The notes: generated by a model not told the origin, from the sequence alone. A DNA stretch of 64,000 nucleotides from Flavobacteriales bacterium (GCA_025451235.1 JANWKT010000008.1:1-64000); one strand, 5' to 3'. Shown: positions 33,988-43,575, counted from the stretch's first letter. Translations and numbers: made by a program.

Positions 33988-34794
33988 GTGGGATTCAAAA
34001 GATGTCTTGTTTTCGGTTTTATTCTCTTCACTGGTCTTTCAATGAATGCCCAAAAGAACAAAAAGATCAAGGGAGGGGTTTCGCCTGATGATGAGAAAAA
34101 ACAAAAAGTATTTGTTACCATAGGTCCGGAGCTGAGTTTGATCATCCCTACGGATTTTGGTGCCCGACCCAATGTGTTTTACCAGGATACGATGTATAAA
34201 TTTTCTCCGAATTTTAGCTACCGCTTCGGTGCTTGCCTTCGGTTTGATTTTAGCAAGACCTTTTCTTTTCAAACGGGACTTTATTATATATCTAGGAATT
34301 ATAGTTCCCAGGTGGGAAGGGCAAATCCCATCCATACCGAAATAGAGGAAGACTATTATAACCGATCGATGAATTATACGGGTTTCGAAATACCGATGAT
34401 GGCTTTATTTTATGTACAACTAGGCCGGAAATGGTTCATGAATAATGCGGTGGGAATATCCATTGATTTTTTCCCCAGCAGCATCGTGAAGAATGCAGAA
34501 GATACCACCATCCAATATGTTTCTTATGGAGGTCGTAATTCATGGTGTGTACCCTCTATGAAAGCGGCCATTGGATTTGAATTCAGAACCGATAATGCAG
34601 GATATTTTTATTTAGGAGGACAATTCCATCGCCCCTTCTTTGCTATTTTCGATGGTTTTGCTGAACGCTCCAATCCGCAACCCTATGGATATCAACCCTC
34701 ACAGATCCCACAATCCGGAACCTATTTTTCGGTTGACTTCAAATATTTCTTTCCCCCTGGTAAAAAGAATAAATGGACTGAAAACTCCCGATGA
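33988..34794 (+). CDS. Outer-membrane beta-barrel protein (268 aa)
   Basis: Signal peptide (about 1-22, ending GLSMNAQ) followed by a lysine-rich spacer and alternating beta strands: VFVTIGPELSLIIPTDFGAR, FSYRFGACLRFDF, FSFQTGLYYISRNYSS and a final strand TYFSVDFKYFFPPGKK. This is the layout of the PorT-type outer-membrane beta-barrel group in Bacteroidota. It starts with GTG at 33988. The next gene's ATG overlaps the stop (ATGA), so a link to the alpha/beta hydrolase is likely. Role unknown; true PorT belongs to T9SS, but the similarity here is only architectural. Confidence 0.78.
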   Translation: MGFKRCLVFGFILFTGLSMNAQKNKKIKGGVSPDDEKKQKVFVTIGPELSLIIPTDFGARPNVFYQDTMYKFSPNFSYRFGACLRFDFSKTFSFQTGLYYISRNYSSQVGRANPIHTEIEEDYYNRSMNYTGFEIPMMALFYVQLGRKWFMNNAVGISIDFFPSSIVKNAEDTTIQYVSYGGRNSWCVPSMKAAIGFEFRTDNAGYFYLGGQFHRPFFAIFDGFAERSNPQPYGYQPSQIPQSGTYFSVDFKYFFPPGKKNKWTENSR

Positions 34795-35651
34795 AACTGA
34801 TCAAAGTTTTATACTATTTCGTTTTTACACTTTTTCTGGCATTGTTCAGCTTTTCTTATTTTATTGAATTGTTTTTTATGCCCACCGAAAAGCAAATTCA
34901 AAAAACGATTAGCAAAACTCCGGGATATGAATTAAAATTCGGCTCCTATACCTGGAATGATACCAAGATGGGATATGTGTCCGTAGGGAACGATACCGCC
35001 CAAAGGGTGATCATGGTGCATGGGTCGCCAGGGGCATGGGGAAATTACAGTGAGGTGTTAGAATACGCTGCTTTTTATAACAAGTTTAACTTGATTGCGG
35101 TAGACCGGTATGGATATGGGATTTCAGGGGGTGACCAGGGAGAGCCCGATCTTGGATTAAATGCTTCTTCCATCAGGGAATTATGTAAGCCATCAAAGGG
35201 AGGAAGAAAACCTATTTTGGTGGGGCATTCCATGGGAGGGCCCATCGTTATTAAATCAGCGATTGATTACGGAGATGAACTGGAAGGGGTGATCAGCGTA
35301 GCAGGATCTTTTGATCCTGATCTGGAGTTCAACGAATTCTATCGGGGGATATACAAGGTATTTCCCATCAATTTATTTTTTAGCCGGGAATTGCAAGCCA
35401 GCAATGATGAATTGTTTACCCATCGGTTGGAGTTGAAAAAAATGAGTACCGAATGGGATAGGATCAATTGTAAGGTAACGATCATTCAGGGGGGTAAAGA
35501 CAACCTGGTAGACCCAGGGAATTTTGAATTTGCCAAAGGAAAATTAACAGGTAAAGACGCCATACTTACATATATTCCTGAAGAAGATCATTTCATCCCT
35601 TTTATGCGTCCGGAGCCTATGCTCATGGCCATTGAGCAAATGGGGAAATAG
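34791..35651 (+). CDS. Alpha/beta hydrolase with N-terminal membrane anchor (286 aa)
   Basis: A single hydrophobic helix (about 8-26, FTLFLALFSFSYFI) anchors the enzyme, with the catalytic domain outside or in the periplasm. The oxyanion segment MVHGSPGAWGNY (about 74-85), the nucleophile elbow GHSMGGP (Ser in LVGHSMGGPIV), an acid in IIQGGKDNLVDP and the final His in EEDHFIPF give a complete Ser-Asp-His set. It may be an esterase or lipase. The ATGA overlap couples it to the barrel protein, and the H5 heptamer array begins 6 nt after the stop codon. Confidence 0.9.
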   Translation: MKLIKVLYYFVFTLFLALFSFSYFIELFFMPTEKQIQKTISKTPGYELKFGSYTWNDTKMGYVSVGNDTAQRVIMVHGSPGAWGNYSEVLEYAAFYNKFNLIAVDRYGYGISGGDQGEPDLGLNASSIRELCKPSKGGRKPILVGHSMGGPIVIKSAIDYGDELEGVISVAGSFDPDLEFNEFYRGIYKVFPINLFFSRELQASNDELFTHRLELKKMSTEWDRINCKVTIIQGGKDNLVDPGNFEFAKGKLTGKDAILTYIPEEDHFIPFMRPEPMLMAIEQMGK

Positions 35652-35656
35652 AAGAA

Positions 35657-35710
35657 TTTGAGGTTTGAAATGTTGGAGGTTTGAAGTTTAGTAAAGCATC
35701 AACCTTGAAC
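35657..35710. repeat. Heptamer-like array H5 (TTTGAGG / TTTGAAG word)
   Basis: Beginning 6 nt after the hydrolase stop, TTTGAGG and TTTGAAA follow in phase; after a 9-nt slip come TTTGAAG (35680-35686) and TTTAGTA. A weak opposite-sense copy (CAACCTTGAAC, 35700-35710) closes the region just before the convergent DUF4293 stop. The pattern is like H2 and H3 but with a broken phase. Confidence 0.55.
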
Positions 35711-35712
35711 TT

Positions 35713-36141
35713 TTAACGTATTCTATCGATACTTTTTACCAGGTCATCGTCTTTTTTTATCCTTCTGGCAGCAACATAACATAGGATGATGCTGATGAGC
35801 TGTAAATAGATGCCCAGGCTTTTGCCCGGCAAAAGAACATATTCATTTTGAAAGGTAAATTTGATCATATATACCATCCCTAGTCCTATATATAAAACAA
35901 TGATAATGGCCAGAATAAGGGTGTAGGACCGTTGCTTTTTACGATTTTTAAATTGGGTAATAATAAATATACTAAACAGAATAACAACTACGTTTACCAC
36001 TATAAAGGGAGGGTTAAACAGGGCAGTAATCTTGATCACTTCACCCCCGGCGTTGTTCCAGGCAAAAACAGGGATAAAAAACAATAAAACGTGGAACAGG
36101 GCCACTAACCCCAGTAACAGACTTTGAACTCGTTGTAGCAT
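35713..36141 (-). CDS. DUF4293 family membrane protein (142 aa)
   Basis: Bacteroidota-specific four-helix membrane protein: MLQRVQSLLLGLVALFHVLL begins with the conserved IQRxQTxxLL-type start of DUF4293, followed by a loop with the partially hydrophobic segment ITALFNPPFIVVNVVVILFS and two further helices. The cytosolic C-terminus is positively charged (ARRIKKDDDLVKSIDRIR). Function unknown. It faces rho head to head, sharing an inverted-repeat promoter region, and rho/DUF4293 adjacency may be a conserved neighbourhood (inference). Confidence 0.85.
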   Translation of the reverse strand: MLQRVQSLLLGLVALFHVLLFFIPVFAWNNAGGEVIKITALFNPPFIVVNVVVILFSIFIITQFKNRKKQRSYTLILAIIIVLYIGLGMVYMIKFTFQNEYVLLPGKSLGIYLQLISIILCYVAARRIKKDDDLVKSIDRIR

Positions 36142-36159
36142 AAACAGGCTAATTTACCA

Positions 36160-36225
36160 CAATAATACAAAGGATTAAAAAAATATACCAAAACATTTGT
36201 ATTACAAATATTATTTGTATTATTG
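36160..36225. promoter_or_regulatory. Inverted repeat in the divergent DUF4293/rho promoter region
   Basis: CAATAATACAAA (36160-36171) and TTTGTATTATTG (36214-36225) are perfect reverse complements, each arm facing one of the divergent genes, with a further partial TTTGTATTACAAA symmetry between them (36196-36208). This could be a shared control site or two mirrored promoters. Confidence 0.4.
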
Positions 36226-36318
36226 TACTATCATTTCATTACATATATCCGTAACATTTCCCCCGTCTTTATTTTATTGAATCGCAAAAACTAAAATAAT
36301 TTTTATTTCATGTAGGAT

Positions 36319-36412
36319 GTGGATTTGCTCAAAAGCAAACCATTGAATGAGTTAAGCGACCTGGTAAAGCGAACGGGATGAATAGAAAAAAAAGAATTAA
36401 TTATACAAATTT
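36319..36412 (+). pseudogene. Rho N-terminal-domain-like leader, interrupted (remnant or recoded 5' part of rho)
   Basis: From GTG 36319 a frame reads MDLLKSKPLNELSDLVKRTG, stops at TGA (36379-36381), then continues [10 protein letters not shown] up to the rho start. The LKxKPLxELxxLxKRTGI...KKELIxxI pattern resembles the helical Rho_N (SAP-like) domain that opens most Rho proteins. The annotated rho ORF begins right after it (ATG 36413) but one base out of frame, and lacks this domain. So the domain appears separated by a stop plus a +1 shift, either a real erosion, sequence errors, or recoding. A GTG or reinitiation product of 20 codons is possible. Confidence 0.4.
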
Positions 36413-37972
36413 ATGGAAGGTCCAGAAGAAAACTCTTTATCCGGAACGAACGGAAATGGGGACGAAGGAAAGAAAAAAAGAAGCCGTATCAATCCTCAGA
36501 AAGTAGTTATTGGCAAGCATAAAAAGCAAGTGCCTAAGGTGGAAGAGGAAGACCTAGGGGTAGGTGGTCTGTTTGATGACGATGAAAAAAAATATTCAGA
36601 TTCAGAGCCTACCGAAGAGGAGATCCTGGCTGCCATCACTGCATCAGAAAATCCTGAGGCCCTGAATACGGATGAATCCTCTGATAAAACAGAAGAAACA
36701 GAAGAGTCGGATGATACCTATACCGAAAGTGAGGAGAAGGAACCTGGGGATAAAAAAGAAACGTCTGACGTTCCGGTAATGGAAGAAAACCCGCAGCAGA
36801 ATGTTCAGAAACAACAATACGATAAACGTAATTTTGAGTTCTATAATTTCGATGGCCATGTGGAAAGTGAAGGAGTGTTGGAGATCATGCCGGATGGGTA
36901 TGGATTTTTACGCAGTTCTGATTATAATTACCTGAGCTCACCTGATGATGTTTACGTTTCTCAATCACAAATAAAATTATTTGGATTAAAAACAGGGGAT
37001 ACCGTAGTAGGTACCATCCGGCCACCCAAAGAAGGGGAAAAATATTTCCCGTTGATCAAGATCAGCGAGATCAATGGATATACTCCGGATGAGATCAGAG
37101 ACCGTGTACCCTTTGATTATTTAACACCTTTGTTTCCTCACGAAAAAATTCACTTAACCAGTAGTGGTGCCAAAAAAGATTCTTTGTCATTAAGGATCGT
37201 GGATCTTTTTACTCCGATAGGAAAAGGTCAGCGTGGATTGATCGTTGCTCAGCCTAAAGTGGGTAAAACTGTTTTGTTGAAAGAGGTAGCGAATGCCATC
37301 GCAGCCAACCATCCGGAAATTTACCTGATCATTTTATTGATCGATGAAAGGCCGGAAGAGGTAACCGATATGGCCAGAAGCGTGAAAGCAGAAGTAGTGG
37401 CTTCTACTTTCGATGAACCCGCCGAACGACATGTAAAGATTGCCAATATTGTATTGGAAAAGGCCAAAAGAATGACGGAATGTGGACAGGATGTAGTGAT
37501 CCTGCTCGACTCTATTACACGTTTGGCCCGTGCATTCAATACATGTGCACCTGCATCCGGTAAAATTTTAACGGGCGGTGTGGATAGCAATGCATTGCAA
37601 AAACCTAAAAAATTCTTTGGTGCTGCACGTAAAATTGAAGACGGAGGCTCGTTGACTATTTTGGCAACCGCATTGATCGAAACCGGATCGAGGATGGATG
37701 AAGTGATCTTCGAAGAGTTCAAAGGAACCGGTAATATGGAATTACAATTGGATCGTAAATTGGCGAACAAACGTATGTTCCCGGCGATCGATCTCACGGT
37801 TTCCAGCACCCGGAGAGATGATCTGTTGGAAAGTCCAAATACCATAGCGAGGATGCATTTATTAAGAAATCTATTGGCTGATTTCAATGTGGTGGAAGCC
37901 ATGGAGTTTGTAATGGATCGTATCCGGACCACACAAAACAACGACGAATTCCTCATTTCAATGAATGCGTAA
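36413..37972 (+). CDS. rho: Transcription termination factor Rho (519 aa)
   Basis: Hexameric RNA-dependent ATPase/helicase ending transcription at Rho-dependent sites. A low-complexity acidic/basic insert fills roughly residues 1-140, as is common in Bacteroidota Rho. The CSD-like RNA-binding domain follows ([20 protein letters not shown], about 156-175), then the ATPase core with Walker A AQPKVGKT (about 281-288), [14 protein letters not shown], Walker [17 protein letters not shown], and the Q/R loops through [14 protein letters not shown]. The usual N-terminal Rho_N helical domain is absent from this ORF; a broken counterpart lies immediately upstream. The H6 heptamer array starts one base after the stop. 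Confidence 0.96.
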   Translation: MEGPEENSLSGTNGNGDEGKKKRSRINPQKVVIGKHKKQVPKVEEEDLGVGGLFDDDEKKYSDSEPTEEEILAAITASENPEALNTDESSDKTEETEESDDTYTESEEKEPGDKKETSDVPVMEENPQQNVQKQQYDKRNFEFYNFDGHVESEGVLEIMPDGYGFLRSSDYNYLSSPDDVYVSQSQIKLFGLKTGDTVVGTIRPPKEGEKYFPLIKISEINGYTPDEIRDRVPFDYLTPLFPHEKIHLTSSGAKKDSLSLRIVDLFTPIGKGQRGLIVAQPKVGKTVLLKEVANAIAANHPEIYLIILLIDERPEEVTDMARSVKAEVVASTFDEPAERHVKIANIVLEKAKRMTECGQDVVILLDSITRLARAFNTCAPASGKILTGGVDSNALQKPKKFFGAARKIEDGGSLTILATALIETGSRMDEVIFEEFKGTGNMELQLDRKLANKRMFPAIDLTVSSTRRDDLLESPNTIARMHLLRNLLADFNVVEAMEFVMDRIRTTQNNDEFLISMNA

Positions 37973-37973
37973 A

Positions 37974-38177
37974 CCGGTAACTGGTAACCGGTAATTGGTA
38001 CCCTAATCATAGTCTGAATAGAAAAATGGAGAATTTAGGAGGTTTTGAAACTTGGGAAGTTTGGAAGGAGTCCAGAAATCTGAAGTTGAAAATAAACAAA
38101 CCAATAAATCTGATGAAATATAAAACTTCCGAATTAATCTGTTTTCCCCACATCCCAGTTACTAATTACTAATTACC
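37974..38177. repeat. Nested heptamer-period inverted repeats H6 (GGTAACC / AATTACC words)
   Basis: One base after the rho stop, four units run in 7-nt phase: CCGGTAA, CTGGTAA, CCGGTAA, TTGGTAC (37974-38001). Opposite-sense units AGTTACT, AATTACT, AATTACC fill 38157-38177, 5 nt before the next ATG. Between them a second pair of words (GGGAAGTTTGG near 38054, AAAACTTCC near 38122) also inverts, giving a nested hairpin. The array thus bridges the whole gap between rho and the DUF4199 gene. Confidence 0.75.
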
Positions 38178-38182
38178 AATCC

Positions 38183-38674
38183 ATGAAACCAAGTTATGTA
38201 GGTTTAGCAGTAGCCGGTTTATATATCATTTTTAAAATGGTATTATTCATAGCCGGAATTCAAAATACAGTCATGGTCAATTCACAATGGAGCATTTTAT
38301 TGATCCTGGTGTTGATTGGTATTTTTTATTCTATCAATCAATATATCCGATCAAGTACCGGTTACGATTGGATGGCCGCTTTTAAGAAAGGACTTACCGT
38401 AGCATTGGTAGCTGGGGTGATCGCAGGTATTTTTCTCTATATATATTATTCGGCCATCGATACCTATTATTTAGAATTAAGGCAAGTGGAATGGTATAAC
38501 CAATTCAAAGGTCAGATTCCCAAAGACCAGATGGAGGAATCCCAAAAATCCATGAAAGCCGCTTTTCGTCCAACTACTTACGCGGTAGTTACTGTATCCA
38601 TTGTAAATATTCTTGGATTATTGGGGAGCCTTGTGGTAGCTTTAATTGGCAGATTTACCATCAAGAGAAAATAA
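38183..38674 (+). CDS. DUF4199 family membrane protein (163 aa)
   Basis: Four predicted helices (about 6-26, 32-52, 70-92 and 130-155) with the typical DUF4199 layout: a long soluble loop (residues 96-128) between helices three and four, containing YNQFKGQIPKDQMEESQKSM and ending in FRPTTYAVVTV. Bacteroidota-specific; function unknown. It begins 5 nt after the H6 repeat. Confidence 0.88.
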   Translation: MKPSYVGLAVAGLYIIFKMVLFIAGIQNTVMVNSQWSILLILVLIGIFYSINQYIRSSTGYDWMAAFKKGLTVALVAGVIAGIFLYIYYSAIDTYYLELRQVEWYNQFKGQIPKDQMEESQKSMKAAFRPTTYAVVTVSIVNILGLLGSLVVALIGRFTIKRK

Positions 38675-38819
38675 TTCACCTGTTTGACATATTATCAAAA
38701 GTGTCGAACATATTACCTAAACAGTTTTAACCATTTGAAATTCAATGTACTGTCCTAGTGTAAATGATTTCAATCAAGGAATATGGTGGCAAATATTATC
38801 CAAATTGCTATTCAGTTGA

Positions 38820-38850
38820 TTGACCGGTTTATATCTTTTGAGTACCTTCG
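38820..38850 (+). promoter_or_regulatory. Promoter of the first giant T9SS gene (TTG-N20-TACCTTCG)
   Basis: TTG (38820-38822), a 20-nt spacer and TACCTTCG (38843-38850) give a complete Bacteroidota -33/-7 pair. The same arrangement with closely similar flanks recurs before the paralogous gene at 43738-43768, which supports function. Confidence 0.65.
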
Positions 38851-38878
38851 CCCCCTACTAAAAATTCACAACATAATC

Positions 38879-41800
38879 ATGAAGAAGATTTACCTCTACA
38901 TTAGTTTACTCGGCCTATTGTTTTTCGCCAACATTCCATCTGCAATGAGTCAGGTGAACGTGGTTGCCTCAGCAGGTGTTCCCTTTGCACCTTATCCAAC
39001 ATTAAATGCGGCTTTTGCAGCTATCAATGCAGGAACCCATCAGGGAGTCATTCGCATAGGCATTTCTGCCAGTGTTGTGGAACCAGGTCCTGCAGTATTG
39101 CATAGCAATGGATCAGGAACCGCTCTTTACCAATCAGTGATCATAGGACCCATAGTTGATGGGGTGAGTATTTCCGGACCTACCGCAACGGGAAGAGGTT
39201 TGATAGAATTTAACGGATGTGACAGTGTGGTAGTAGAAGGTGATAATCCTAATACCGGAGGCGTTAACCGGAATTTGACCATTCAGAATACTGCTGTGAA
39301 TACCATTACTTTTACATCTTGTGTACGATTTGCCAATTCGGCTGCTGTAACAACTTCTAATGATGTAGCGGTAAGAAATTGTATATTGATAGGAAGTGCT
39401 ACCAGCAGAAATGCCGTTGGAATTACATCCACTGCAGGCAGTGAAAATACCACCTTTGGCGTATATGCAGGAGGTAATGGAGGTGCTACAGCAACCACCG
39501 CACCTGCTGCTCTTACCAGCGTAACAGCTAATACAGCTCCAGCGGGAACTACTATTAATAATTTTTCAGTCACCAATTGTTCGGTTATTTCCTGTGCCCG
39601 TGGTATTGTATTTTTAGGAGCCAATGCGACGGTATCTACCGGAGTTACGGTTAGCAATAATACTATTGGCGATCAAACGGCTTTGGTGGGTACACCACCC
39701 TTCACATCACCTGCAAATACAGTATATACTAAAGGTATATATGTAGGAGGAACAACAGCAGTTACCATCACCGGAAATAGTATAAGAAATATCCTTACTT
39801 ATGTAGGTATCCTCATGACAGGTATTGAGTTACCAAACAACATAGGCGCCGGTGCTATTAACATTAATAATAACACCATTAATGGGATGTGTCAGAACAA
39901 TTCGCTTGCCTTTCCGGTTAAAGCCATCTTAATTTCTAACGCGGGTGCCCCCTATACCATTAGCGGTAATACTATCACCAATATTCAGGGAATACTAACT
40001 GGTTTTGCTGGTGCAACTACTACAGTAGGAGTTGAGGTAAACACCACTGCTGCTTCAGGTACTATTGAACTGAACAATATTTCTCAAGTATATAATAGGA
40101 ACCCTGGTACAACTGCTGCTTATGGTATCAATGTATTAGGAGGAAATAACGTAACCATGCGCAATAATTTTATTTCTGATATCAACCAGAATATTACAGG
40201 GGGGTTTAGTTTTGACCCTTTGTATGGAGTTTTTGGAATTCGCATCAATGCAGGTACTGGTCATAGGATGTATTATAATTCCATCAATTTATTTGGAGCA
40301 TTGTTGGGAACAGCAAATAGCAATTTGCTTACTTCATGTATTGCAGTTGCTGGTACTGGTCAAACAGGACTTGATATAAGGAATAACATACTGGCGAATA
40401 ATTTAACCGGTGGTACAACAAGTATTGCCCACGTTTCAATTTATCTCCCTTCAGGTGGTACTTCAGCAATGAACCTTACTTTGAACAACAATACTTACTA
40501 TTGTGGAACAGATGTGGCGAGACAAGGAATTGGGCAAGCAGGATTGACTGCCGGAACTAATTTCTATTTGCCGGGGAACTTTAATCCTGCAACAACTGCA
40601 CCAGCTACTAATATGCGTGCCTATACAAGTACTTTAAGTGTTGCGGGCACAAATGACAATGCGTCTTTTGCATCAAATGTAGTTCCACCATTTATTTCTA
40701 ACACCGATCTTCATATAAATAACGGTGCGATCAATGCGGTGGATGTAGATGCGAAAGCAACTCCTATTGCGGGCATAACTACTGATATAGATGCCAACGT
40801 AAGAGACGCTGTTACTCCGGATATCGGAGGTGATGAATTTTCAGCCCCGAATTGCAGCACTGCCACAGGGGGTACCATTACTCCGGCATCTTATACAAGG
40901 TGCAGTGGGCAAACAGTAACCTTAACATCTACCGGTGCTACCGGTGGAGCTGGTATCACGTATCAATGGATGGTAGGAGCAACATCTGGTGGACCTTATG
41001 TAAATGTTTCTGGTGGTTCTGGAGCAACAACCACTTCTTATACTTCCGGTGCTTTAACCGCAGGGACCTATTACTATGTTTTGCAAACCACTTGTTCTTT
41101 TGGCCCGCTTACAGGCTTGTCAAATGAAGCAACCGTTACGGTGAATGCAAATCCTTCGGCTTCTGCATCAACTAACTCTCCTATCTGTGTAGGTGATACA
41201 ATACTATTAAATGGTACCACGGATATTGGAACTTCTTTTACATGGTCCGGACCTAACGGCTTCAGTTCTACCTCACAAAACGACATGGTCCTTTTGGCTC
41301 CACTGGCAGCTGCGGGAACATATTCATTTACGGCTATTGCAAATGGTTGTTCATCGCTGGTAGCTACCACGAATGTAATTGTAGGAGTTGCGCCAACAGG
41401 AGCAACAGCCTCAGTGAGCAATGATACAGTTTGTAACGGAACACCTATCGATTTAAATTCATCAGCTAATCCATATTCAATTATTTTACTTACTGAGAAT
41501 TTTAATTCAGGTGCTCCTACATGGACCAGGTTCAACAGTTCTACAGGAGGAACTCCTGCCAATGCAGCATGGACCGACAGACCCAATGGATTTGTTTATG
41601 CAGGGGGAACAGCTTATAGCACCAACGATGCTTCTCAGTTTATACAATCTAATAGCGATGCGCAAGGGTCTGGAAGTACTACCAGGACCAATATACAATC
41701 CCCGGTATTCAGTACCTCAGGATATTCCAATGTCAATGTTAATTTTTATCATTTTTACAGAGATATTGGTGATGCAGGAGATTCAGCCATCGTAGAAGCT

Positions 41801-43519
41801 TCTTTGGATGGAATTAGCTGGACAGTTGCCAACGCCTTTACCGCCACCACTGGAACAGAAAATAACTTTACAAATTCCAATGTGGCTTTACCTGCCCTTT
41901 TTGATAACCAACCAAATGTATACGTAAGGTTCAGGTATATTGGAACCTGGGATTGGTACTGGTCTATTGACAATGTTACCATCTCATCAAACTCAACAAA
42001 CTTTACTTATAACTGGACCTCGGCCCCGGCAGGATTTACTTCTACTTCTCAAAATCCAACCGGTGTTATACCAACTACTACCACTGCCTATACGGTTGCA
42101 ATCACCAATATTTTTGGATGCTCCGCTACAGCAGGTGATACGGTTACTGTTCTGTCTCCAGCGGTGAGCTATACTGCCTCTCCTAACGATACGATTTGCG
42201 CAGGTGATAACGTTACCTTAAGCGGAACAGGAGCTGTAAGCTACAGCTGGACCGGTGGGATTACGGATGGTGTAGCATTTACACCTCCATCTAGTGGTTC
42301 ATATACAGTTACAGGTACTGATATCGGTGGATGTACCAACACTGCATCTGCATTTATCCAGGTGAATTCACTTCCGGTAGTAACTGTAAGTGGTGACACT
42401 ACCTTATGTCCGGGAGATACTGTAACACTTACTGGAACATCTGGCGGAACCAGTCAATGGTATTTAAATGGTTCACCCATCGGAGGTGCTACCTCAAATA
42501 CGTATATGGCTAGTTTGCCCGGTCATTATAATATGGTAAAAACAAATCTGAACGGTTGTGCGGATTCATCAGTAGTTGGATTGGATATTATATCTTATCC
42601 AAACCCTGTTGTAAGTTATACCGTTTCACCTAACGATACAGTATGTGCCGGAACCATGCTTACTTTAAGTGGAACCGGAGCAAGTTCTTATGGCTGGACA
42701 GGCGGAATTACTGATGCGGTCCCATTTGCCGCATCCGGATCAACTACTTATACAGTAACCGGAACCGATGTAAATGGATGTACTAATACAGCTTCAGCAC
42801 CGATCGTAGTGAATACTTCCCCAACCGTAGGTTATACAGTTAGTCCGAATGATACCATTTGTCCCGGTGGATCTGTTACCTTATCAGGAACAGGTGCGGT
42901 TTCTTATTCATGGACTGGTGGAATTACCAATGCAGTTTCATTTACTCCAGCAAGTTCAGGAACCTATACAGTAACCGGAACAGGGGCCAATGGTTGTTCA
43001 AGCACTGCCTCAGCTCCAATCGTTGTGGGAACTAATCCAACTGTGAACCTGGGTGCTGATATAGTTCAGGCAAATCCACCGGCGGTATTGGATGCAGGTG
43101 CAGGATTTACCAGTTATTTATGGAGTACATCTGAATCTACCCAAACCATTTCTGTAAATACCAATGGAACTTATATCGTAACAGTTACTAATATATTTGG
43201 TTGTACCGATAGCGATACCATCCAGGTAAACTTTACAAGTGGAATTTCAAATCCTGATGGAAGTACAACCACCATGATGTTATATCCAAATCCAAACACG
43301 GGTCCATTCAATGTAAGAATTGATAACCTGGAGACCAACAACCTGGTGCTGGATATACTTGATATGACAGGAAGAGTTGTGTATAACCAATATGTTGGTT
43401 CCGTAAGTGGAAATACCATTCTACCATTTGATCTTACGAATTTAAGAGTAGGAACTTATGTATTGAGAATGACTGCGAATGGAAACTCAGCACAACTAAG
43501 ATTCATCATTAGTAACTAA
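38879..43519 (+). CDS. Giant T9SS surface protein with beta-helix and Ig-like repeats (1546 aa)
   Basis: The first in-frame ATG lies 32 codons further upstream, but ATG 38879 gives a good signal peptide (MKKIYLYISLLGLLFFANIP, cleaved near SAMSQ) and matches the paralogue. Residues about 30-650 form a parallel beta-helix-like region (many N/T/G turns, e.g. NNTINGMCQNNSL). It is followed by an Ig-like domain (YTRCSGQTVTLTSTGATGG), a jelly-roll-like block (ILLTENFNSGAPTWTRFNSS, DIGDAGDSAIVEASLDGISW), and several Ig-like repeats with motif PNDTxCxGxxVTLSGTGAxSYxWTGGI. A T9SS type A domain ends it (MMLYPNPNTGPFNVRIDNLE). Likely an adhesin on the surface. It forms a tandem pair with the next gene. 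Confidence 0.9.
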   Translation: MKKIYLYISLLGLLFFANIPSAMSQVNVVASAGVPFAPYPTLNAAFAAINAGTHQGVIRIGISASVVEPGPAVLHSNGSGTALYQSVIIGPIVDGVSISGPTATGRGLIEFNGCDSVVVEGDNPNTGGVNRNLTIQNTAVNTITFTSCVRFANSAAVTTSNDVAVRNCILIGSATSRNAVGITSTAGSENTTFGVYAGGNGGATATTAPAALTSVTANTAPAGTTINNFSVTNCSVISCARGIVFLGANATVSTGVTVSNNTIGDQTALVGTPPFTSPANTVYTKGIYVGGTTAVTITGNSIRNILTYVGILMTGIELPNNIGAGAININNNTINGMCQNNSLAFPVKAILISNAGAPYTISGNTITNIQGILTGFAGATTTVGVEVNTTAASGTIELNNISQVYNRNPGTTAAYGINVLGGNNVTMRNNFISDINQNITGGFSFDPLYGVFGIRINAGTGHRMYYNSINLFGALLGTANSNLLTSCIAVAGTGQTGLDIRNNILANNLTGGTTSIAHVSIYLPSGGTSAMNLTLNNNTYYCGTDVARQGIGQAGLTAGTNFYLPGNFNPATTAPATNMRAYTSTLSVAGTNDNASFASNVVPPFISNTDLHINNGAINAVDVDAKATPIAGITTDIDANVRDAVTPDIGGDEFSAPNCSTATGGTITPASYTRCSGQTVTLTSTGATGGAGITYQWMVGATSGGPYVNVSGGSGATTTSYTSGALTAGTYYYVLQTTCSFGPLTGLSNEATVTVNANPSASASTNSPICVGDTILLNGTTDIGTSFTWSGPNGFSSTSQNDMVLLAPLAAAGTYSFTAIANGCSSLVATTNVIVGVAPTGATASVSNDTVCNGTPIDLNSSANPYSIILLTENFNSGAPTWTRFNSSTGGTPANAAWTDRPNGFVYAGGTAYSTNDASQFIQSNSDAQGSGSTTRTNIQSPVFSTSGYSNVNVNFYHFYRDIGDAGDSAIVEASLDGISWTVANAFTATTGTENNFTNSNVALPALFDNQPNVYVRFRYIGTWDWYWSIDNVTISSNSTNFTYNWTSAPAGFTSTSQNPTGVIPTTTTAYTVAITNIFGCSATAGDTVTVLSPAVSYTASPNDTICAGDNVTLSGTGAVSYSWTGGITDGVAFTPPSSGSYTVTGTDIGGCTNTASAFIQVNSLPVVTVSGDTTLCPGDTVTLTGTSGGTSQWYLNGSPIGGATSNTYMASLPGHYNMVKTNLNGCADSSVVGLDIISYPNPVVSYTVSPNDTVCAGTMLTLSGTGASSYGWTGGITDAVPFAASGSTTYTVTGTDVNGCTNTASAPIVVNTSPTVGYTVSPNDTICPGGSVTLSGTGAVSYSWTGGITNAVSFTPASSGTYTVTGTGANGCSSTASAPIVVGTNPTVNLGADIVQANPPAVLDAGAGFTSYLWSTSESTQTISVNTNGTYIVTVTNIFGCTDSDTIQVNFTSGISNPDGSTTTMMLYPNPNTGPFNVRIDNLETNNLVLDILDMTGRVVYNQYVGSVSGNTILPFDLTNLRVGTYVLRMTANGNSAQLRFIISN

Positions 43520-43533
43520 GAATGAATTGATAA

Positions 43534-43575
43534 AAATAAAGGCCATCCACTTCGGTGTGATGGCCTTTTATTTTT
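43534..43575 (+). terminator. Intrinsic terminator after the first giant T9SS gene
   Basis: AAAGGCCATCCAC pairs with the following arm around TTCGG and runs into TTTTATTTTTTTT. The stem is repeated almost base for base after the second giant gene. Confidence 0.9.

Noticed and set aside
36319-36420. prfB-like programmed +1 shift at the TGA in the rho leader
   Set aside because: A +1 shift exactly at this TGA leads to an immediate TAG; rejoining rho would need read-through and a later shift, so the prfB model does not fit.
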